From contig JALNQF010000840.1 in the NCBI GenBank assembly GCA_028456385.1, positions 1-12,902 of the forward strand: a stretch of DNA of 12,902 bases, given 5' to 3'. Below the pieces are notes generated by a model. It ran no database searches, was not told where the DNA came from, and saw nothing but the letters and a program-made list of their open reading frames with translations. The first letter of the stretch is position 1. The number at the start of each line of letters is the position of its first letter. This document shows, piece by piece, positions 9,961 through 12,902 of this stretch. The position numbers and the translations under genes were made by a program. This stretch comes from Ophiosphaerella korrae (taxonomy: Eukaryota; Ascomycota; Dothideomycetes; Pleosporales; Phaeosphaeriaceae).

Positions 9961-10431
9961 TATATAACTTTATAGATTACTCTAATCTATTATACGTATT
10001 TATAGATTACTTTATATTATATATTTAGGTTATAGTTTACTTCTTAATCTAGATTATTACTTTACTTATCCTATACTTTATTAGTACTTAAGTTAAGACT
10101 AATTAGCTCTATCTTAATTTCTCTTATTATACCTATAATAACTTTACTTATTTTTAAAATACTCTTAGTATTAGAAAATATAAAATAGCTACTATTTATC
10201 TTTAAGAACTTAATAGAGTAAGACTAGAACTTAGAGTAAACTTACTTATATAAAAGAATATAGTAATTCTAGCTACTAGATATAATAATATTATTATAGT
10301 CTTTTTAGAGCCTAGTAATAAAGCTAAAAAAGTCTAGTATAATATAATAAAAGCTTCTTTAAAACCGCTTAAACTAGTAGATAAAATACTAGTATTAGCT
10401 TTTATAAGTAAGTATAGTTATTAGATAAGTT
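9961..10431. other. Unassigned AT-rich stretch; plus-strand low-stop segment 10146-10435
   Basis: Positions 9961-10145 show no coding sense; a short word TTATAGATTACT is repeated at 9970-9981 and 10000-10011. From about 10146 to 10435 one plus-strand frame has few stops and reads as a basic, Leu- and Ile-rich peptide (for example LEPSNKAKK at about 10315 and SLKPLKLVDKI at about 10355-10390). I cannot assign it to a family. It may be a piece of another degraded retroelement. The gag of element B, expected on the minus strand if the array at 9005-9960 were a simple insertion, was not found here. Confidence 0.3.
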
Positions 10432-10494
10432 ATATAATTAGATATATAATACGCGATTAGATACGCAATTATATACGTAATTAGATACTTAATA
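10432..10494 (+). repeat. Short tandem repeat, about 12-bp unit
   Basis: Three adjacent 12-mers, ACGCGATTAGAT (10451-10462), ACGCAATTATAT (10463-10474) and ACGTAATTAGAT (10475-10486), are followed by a partial unit (ACTTAATA) and preceded by a diverged one (ATATAATTAGAT, 10432-10443). The differences are mostly C/T and G/A transitions, plus one G/T in the second unit. No function is evident. Confidence 0.65.
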
Positions 10495-11099
10495 GTATAT
10501 ATATAGAGAGGCGTAATAAATTCTAAGTATACCTAGAATCTATTAATTAGCTTACTTAAGCTAGTATAGTAATCTAATTACTAAGATACTACCTTTACTA
10601 TAGCTAAAAAGACTATAGCCTTAACTTTTATAAATAAAAGAATTAAATAAAAGATCTTATATATAAGAAAAGAGACTATATTAGTATAACTAATATAATA
10701 AAGAAACTATTACCTTAATAGAATAAGTATTAAAGATCTAGCTTACTACTATCTTAAAAGACCTAGCTAAGACTACTATATTATAGATATATAGATAGAG
10801 TGTAGAGCTAAAAATAGATAGATAAAAATAATAATAAATCTACTTAGTTTATACCTAGTACTTTTAAGTTATAGATAACTAACTAAAAAAAGGCTATTCT
10901 AAAAGCCTTAGTATCTCTCTCTAGTAGGGCCTTTATATAGCTATTATAAAAAAGCCTTTTTATTAAACTACTATAACTTTTCTTAAATCTAATAATTAAG
11001 AGTCTTACTACTTTAATTAAGTTAAGTAAACTAGTACCTACTTAAACCTAACTACTTTAGCTTAAGTATTAACTTAAGTATTAAACTAAGTACTATATA
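10495..11099. other. Unassigned repeat-like stretch; plus-strand low-stop segment 10585-10905
   Basis: A plus-strand frame from about 10585 to 10905 reads with few stops, for example TIAKKTIALTFINKRIK at about 10600-10650, then a His/Pro-rich reading if RIP is allowed for. I do not recognise it, and it is in a different frame from the 10146-10435 segment. Inverted words AAGGCT (10890-10895) and AGCCTT (10904-10909) occur near its end. The rest shows nothing identifiable. Some of this may be the LTR or leader of the copia element that begins at about 11303, but no LTR ends could be placed. Confidence 0.25.
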
Positions 11100-11298
11100 C
11101 GTATTAGTAAAAAGTACTAATTTCTTACTCTTTAGTAGCTTTACGCGTATTAGTAAAAAGTATAAGTCTTTTACTTTCTAGTAGCTTTCTAGTAACTCTT
11201 AATTAAGCTAAGTATTAAGTAGAGTACTATACCTAGCGTTAATTACGCGTACTTAAAAAAGTATATATCTTCTACTTTCTAATAGCTTAAAGCTATAC
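11100..11298 (+). repeat. Imperfect repeats (46-bp period, third copy spaced) upstream of copia gag
   Basis: The core CGTATTAGTAAAAAGTA, followed by a T/C-rich run and TAGTAGCTTT, starts at 11100 and again at 11146 (period 46). A more diverged copy starts at about 11248 and ends at about 11298 with TAATAGCTT. The copies sit directly before the inferred gag start, so they may lie in the 5' LTR or untranslated leader of the copia element, where short repeated promoter elements are common. This placement is inference. Confidence 0.55.
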
Positions 11299-11302
11299 TA
11301 AG

Positions 11303-12110
11303 ATAGCTAGTATTACTTAATATAATCTAACTATAATATTAAGAGCTAATACTAACTATACTACTTAGCTAACTTAGTTATAGTTAAGATATATTATATA
11401 TAAAATCTAAGATTATATTAACTTAGCCTTTACTATAGAGCTTATAAATACACTAGAACTAATTAATCTTTAAGTACTTACTAATTATACTCTAGCTAAT
11501 AATATTAAAGAACTAACGCGTTAGTCTAAACTCTTAGTAGTAAGCCTTAAAGCTTTTAAAGAAGATCTTAAGTACTATAAAACTCTTTTAAAGTAATACT
11601 AAATTAATTAATATATATATAATAAAGAATAGATAAGTTTATAGTATATTATAGTCTTTATTTAATTATTAGTCTTACTATATCTACTACGTATATACTA
11701 CCTACTAAATTAAATAATAAGATAATAGCTTACTAACTTAAAATAAATAGTTAGAATTAATAAGTATATAAAAATAGAGTATACTTATAAGTACTATATT
11801 AGTTTACTTAAACTAATAAAGAATACTTTAAACTATAATACCTAGATAGCTAAGTATAACTAAGCTACTATAAATACTAAAACTTATTAAGTTATAAAAG
11901 TCTTAAATATTAAAGTAGTAACTAAAGATTTCTTCTTAGCTATAAATAAAGCTATACTTATATAGTTAATTAATTTTTAAAACTATAGATACTTTAATAA
12001 GTATATAGCTTAAAAAGAAATAATAAAATACTTCTATAAGTATATAATAATAGTATATCCTCTAAAATAAAGAAAGCTACTTTTATAGTAAATAGTTCTA
12101 TATTATACCT
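11303..12110 (+). pseudogene. Ty1/copia element: gag, RIP-degraded
   Basis: This is the gag part of a Ty1/copia polyprotein, which forms the virus-like particle. One frame runs from an ATA codon at 11303-11305 (likely ATG before RIP, followed by Ala-Ser-Ile-Thr) to about 12100. It reads ANTNYTT*LT*L (about 11348-11383, family LxxxNYxxW), IYKI*DYIN (family WDLINP-like), FKEDLKYY (about 11555-11582), YNKE (the IYKEE-like part), and a later block KVLNIKVVTKDFFLAINKAI (about 11900-11960) that resembles the DFLRAI part of fungal copia gags. Plus-strand purine richness starts with this element. The frame shifts by one base between about 12060 and 12115, before the zinc knuckle. The 5' LTR and primer-binding site could not be located. 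Confidence 0.75.
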
Positions 12111-12847
12111 TACTAGTAGTAGTAAATCTACTTAAAGTAAGACTAAAGACACTTCTCTTATAGAAAGTATATATTACTTAAAGAAACTTTAGAGACTAGA
12201 AGATAATACTATTTAACCTACTTATAGAAAGAAATTTAAAGAAAATACTACTATAAAGAAATAACTATACTTTACTTATAGTAAATACTATTTTTTAAAA
12301 GAATACTATTATATCTATCTAGATAAAGTACTAAAGAATTAGCGCCTAAATAAGATTATATAAGGACTTATTAATTATAAACGTAAGAATAATACTATAT
12401 TATAAGGGCTAATTAGAGGATAGTTTAAACCCTAGATAAAGAAATTACTAACTCTAAGTTTTATAGAAAAAGAAGATTAACTAGAAAGCTAGTAAATATT
12501 AGAGATTAAAAGTATCTTTGCTATAATAAGCCTTAATAGCTATCTACTCTAAAACTCTTTTATCTTAGACTTTAGCTTAACTTACTATATTATAAATAAT
12601 CTTACTTTAGTATCTAACTACTACCTACCTCTACTAAATAATTATAAATAGGTAGGTAAGTCTAAAGTATAAATAAAAAGATATAGATTAATTATAAATA
12701 TACTAATAAGCTAATTAGAAAAAAGAAAGCTAACTTTTTATAATATAGCTATATACCTAGATATTTTATATAACCTAGTTTCTTTCTAACTCCTTTAGTA
12801 GAAAGGAATTATAAGGGAGTTATACCTTATATCTCTTATTTTCGCAC
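12111..12847 (+). pseudogene. Ty1/copia element: zinc knuckle and aspartic protease, RIP-degraded
   Basis: The frame from about 12115 reads a CCHC zinc knuckle whose Cys and His codons have become Tyr: YFTYSKYYFLKEYYYIYLDK at 12268-12327 (family C-x2-C-x4-H-x4-C followed by HPDKAPKNW). The retropepsin follows in the same frame: SFILDFSLTYYIINN (12556-12600; family WILDSGATHHI), with the catalytic Asp at 12568-12570 intact but Ser-Gly changed to Phe-Ser. Next come a V-G-x-SKV flap-like stretch (about 12651-12671) and KLTFYNIAIYLDILYNLVSF (12730-12789; family LTLYNVAYxPDFxxNLVS). Homology fades at about 12810. The integrase and RT of a copia element should lie further to the right. Confidence 0.82.
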
Positions 12848-12879
12848 TAATATTAGTAAGTTATAACTTACTAATATTA
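12848..12879. repeat. Perfect 32-bp palindrome with an extra half copy
   Basis: TAATATTAGTAAGTTA is followed directly by its exact reverse complement (16 + 16 bp). A further direct copy of the right arm, CTTACTAATATTA, lies at 12884-12896. The neighbourhood keeps CA sites (GCAC at 12844-12847, ACAA at 12897-12900), which are unusual for this window. It starts just where the copia protease homology ends, so it may mark the edge of another repeat. Confidence 0.6.
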
Positions 12880-12902
12880 TAAACTTACTAATATTACAAA
12901 CT

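Noticed and set aside
10432..10494. Iterons or a replication origin
   Set aside because: A short 12-bp tandem repeat in a RIP-degraded fungal region, with no initiator gene or other origin features.
10885..10961. Rho-independent terminators (AAGGCT/AGCCTT hairpins with T runs)
   Set aside because: A eukaryotic context; such AT-rich inverted words arise often by chance in this composition.
1..12902. Ordinary protein-coding genes or short open frames
   Set aside because: Open stretches are short and no intact ORF of convincing length exists; recognisable proteins appear only when stops are read through.
1..12902. Mitochondrial, plasmid or AT-rich bacterial DNA
   Set aside because: Those show no selective loss of CA/TG, and the protein remnants are fungal-type nuclear LTR retroelements.
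1..12902. tRNA or rRNA genes
   Set aside because: I found no cloverleaf-like segment or conserved rRNA words on either strand, though heavy mutation would hide degraded copies.

Overview
The window looks like one RIP-degraded, repeat-filled AT-rich block from the genome of a filamentous ascomycete fungus. The evidence is direct. CA and TG dinucleotides are almost absent on both strands: by eye I find about 22 CA and 27 TG in 12.9 kb. TA is extremely common, while CT and CG are kept. This is the footprint of repeat-induced point mutation (RIP; C-to-T, mainly at CpA). No intact gene is present. Every recognisable protein is riddled with TAA/TAG stops, which are RIP products of Gln and Trp codons, and TGA is nearly missing. 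All products were found by reading through those stops. The species cannot be told from this.

Layout. Positions 1-126 are non-coding repeat sequence that cuts off a Ty3/gypsy pol remnant (element A, minus strand, about 127-1375: RT, RNase H and the start of integrase). About 1376-2050 is non-coding and holds a candidate minus-strand LTR with a purine-rich tract in front of it. About 2062-5241 (minus) is a long RIP-degraded reading frame of about 1,060 codons in one frame that I cannot identify. About 5240-9002 (minus) is a second, different Ty3/gypsy polyprotein (element B) with protease, linker, RT, RNase H and integrase in the usual order, broken by two frameshifts. Its 5' end is cut inside the protease by 9005-9960, a tandem array with the pattern X-Y-X-Y-X (X about 162 bp, Y about 235 bp) that resembles a tandem TRIM-like mini-retroelement.

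From 9961 the purine bias switches to the plus strand. About 9961-11302 is unassigned repeat-rich sequence with two short tandem repeats. About 11303-12847 (plus) is a Ty1/copia element with gag, zinc knuckle and protease; its integrase and RT would lie beyond the window. A perfect 32-bp palindrome sits near the right edge (12848-12879).

The genes do not work together. These are dead retroelements of two superfamilies in opposite orientations, silenced by mutation. The most informative points are the trinucleotide context of the few surviving CA/TG sites, the recurring way catalytic acidic residues were lost, the X-Y-X-Y-X array, and the unidentified 3.2-kb frame.
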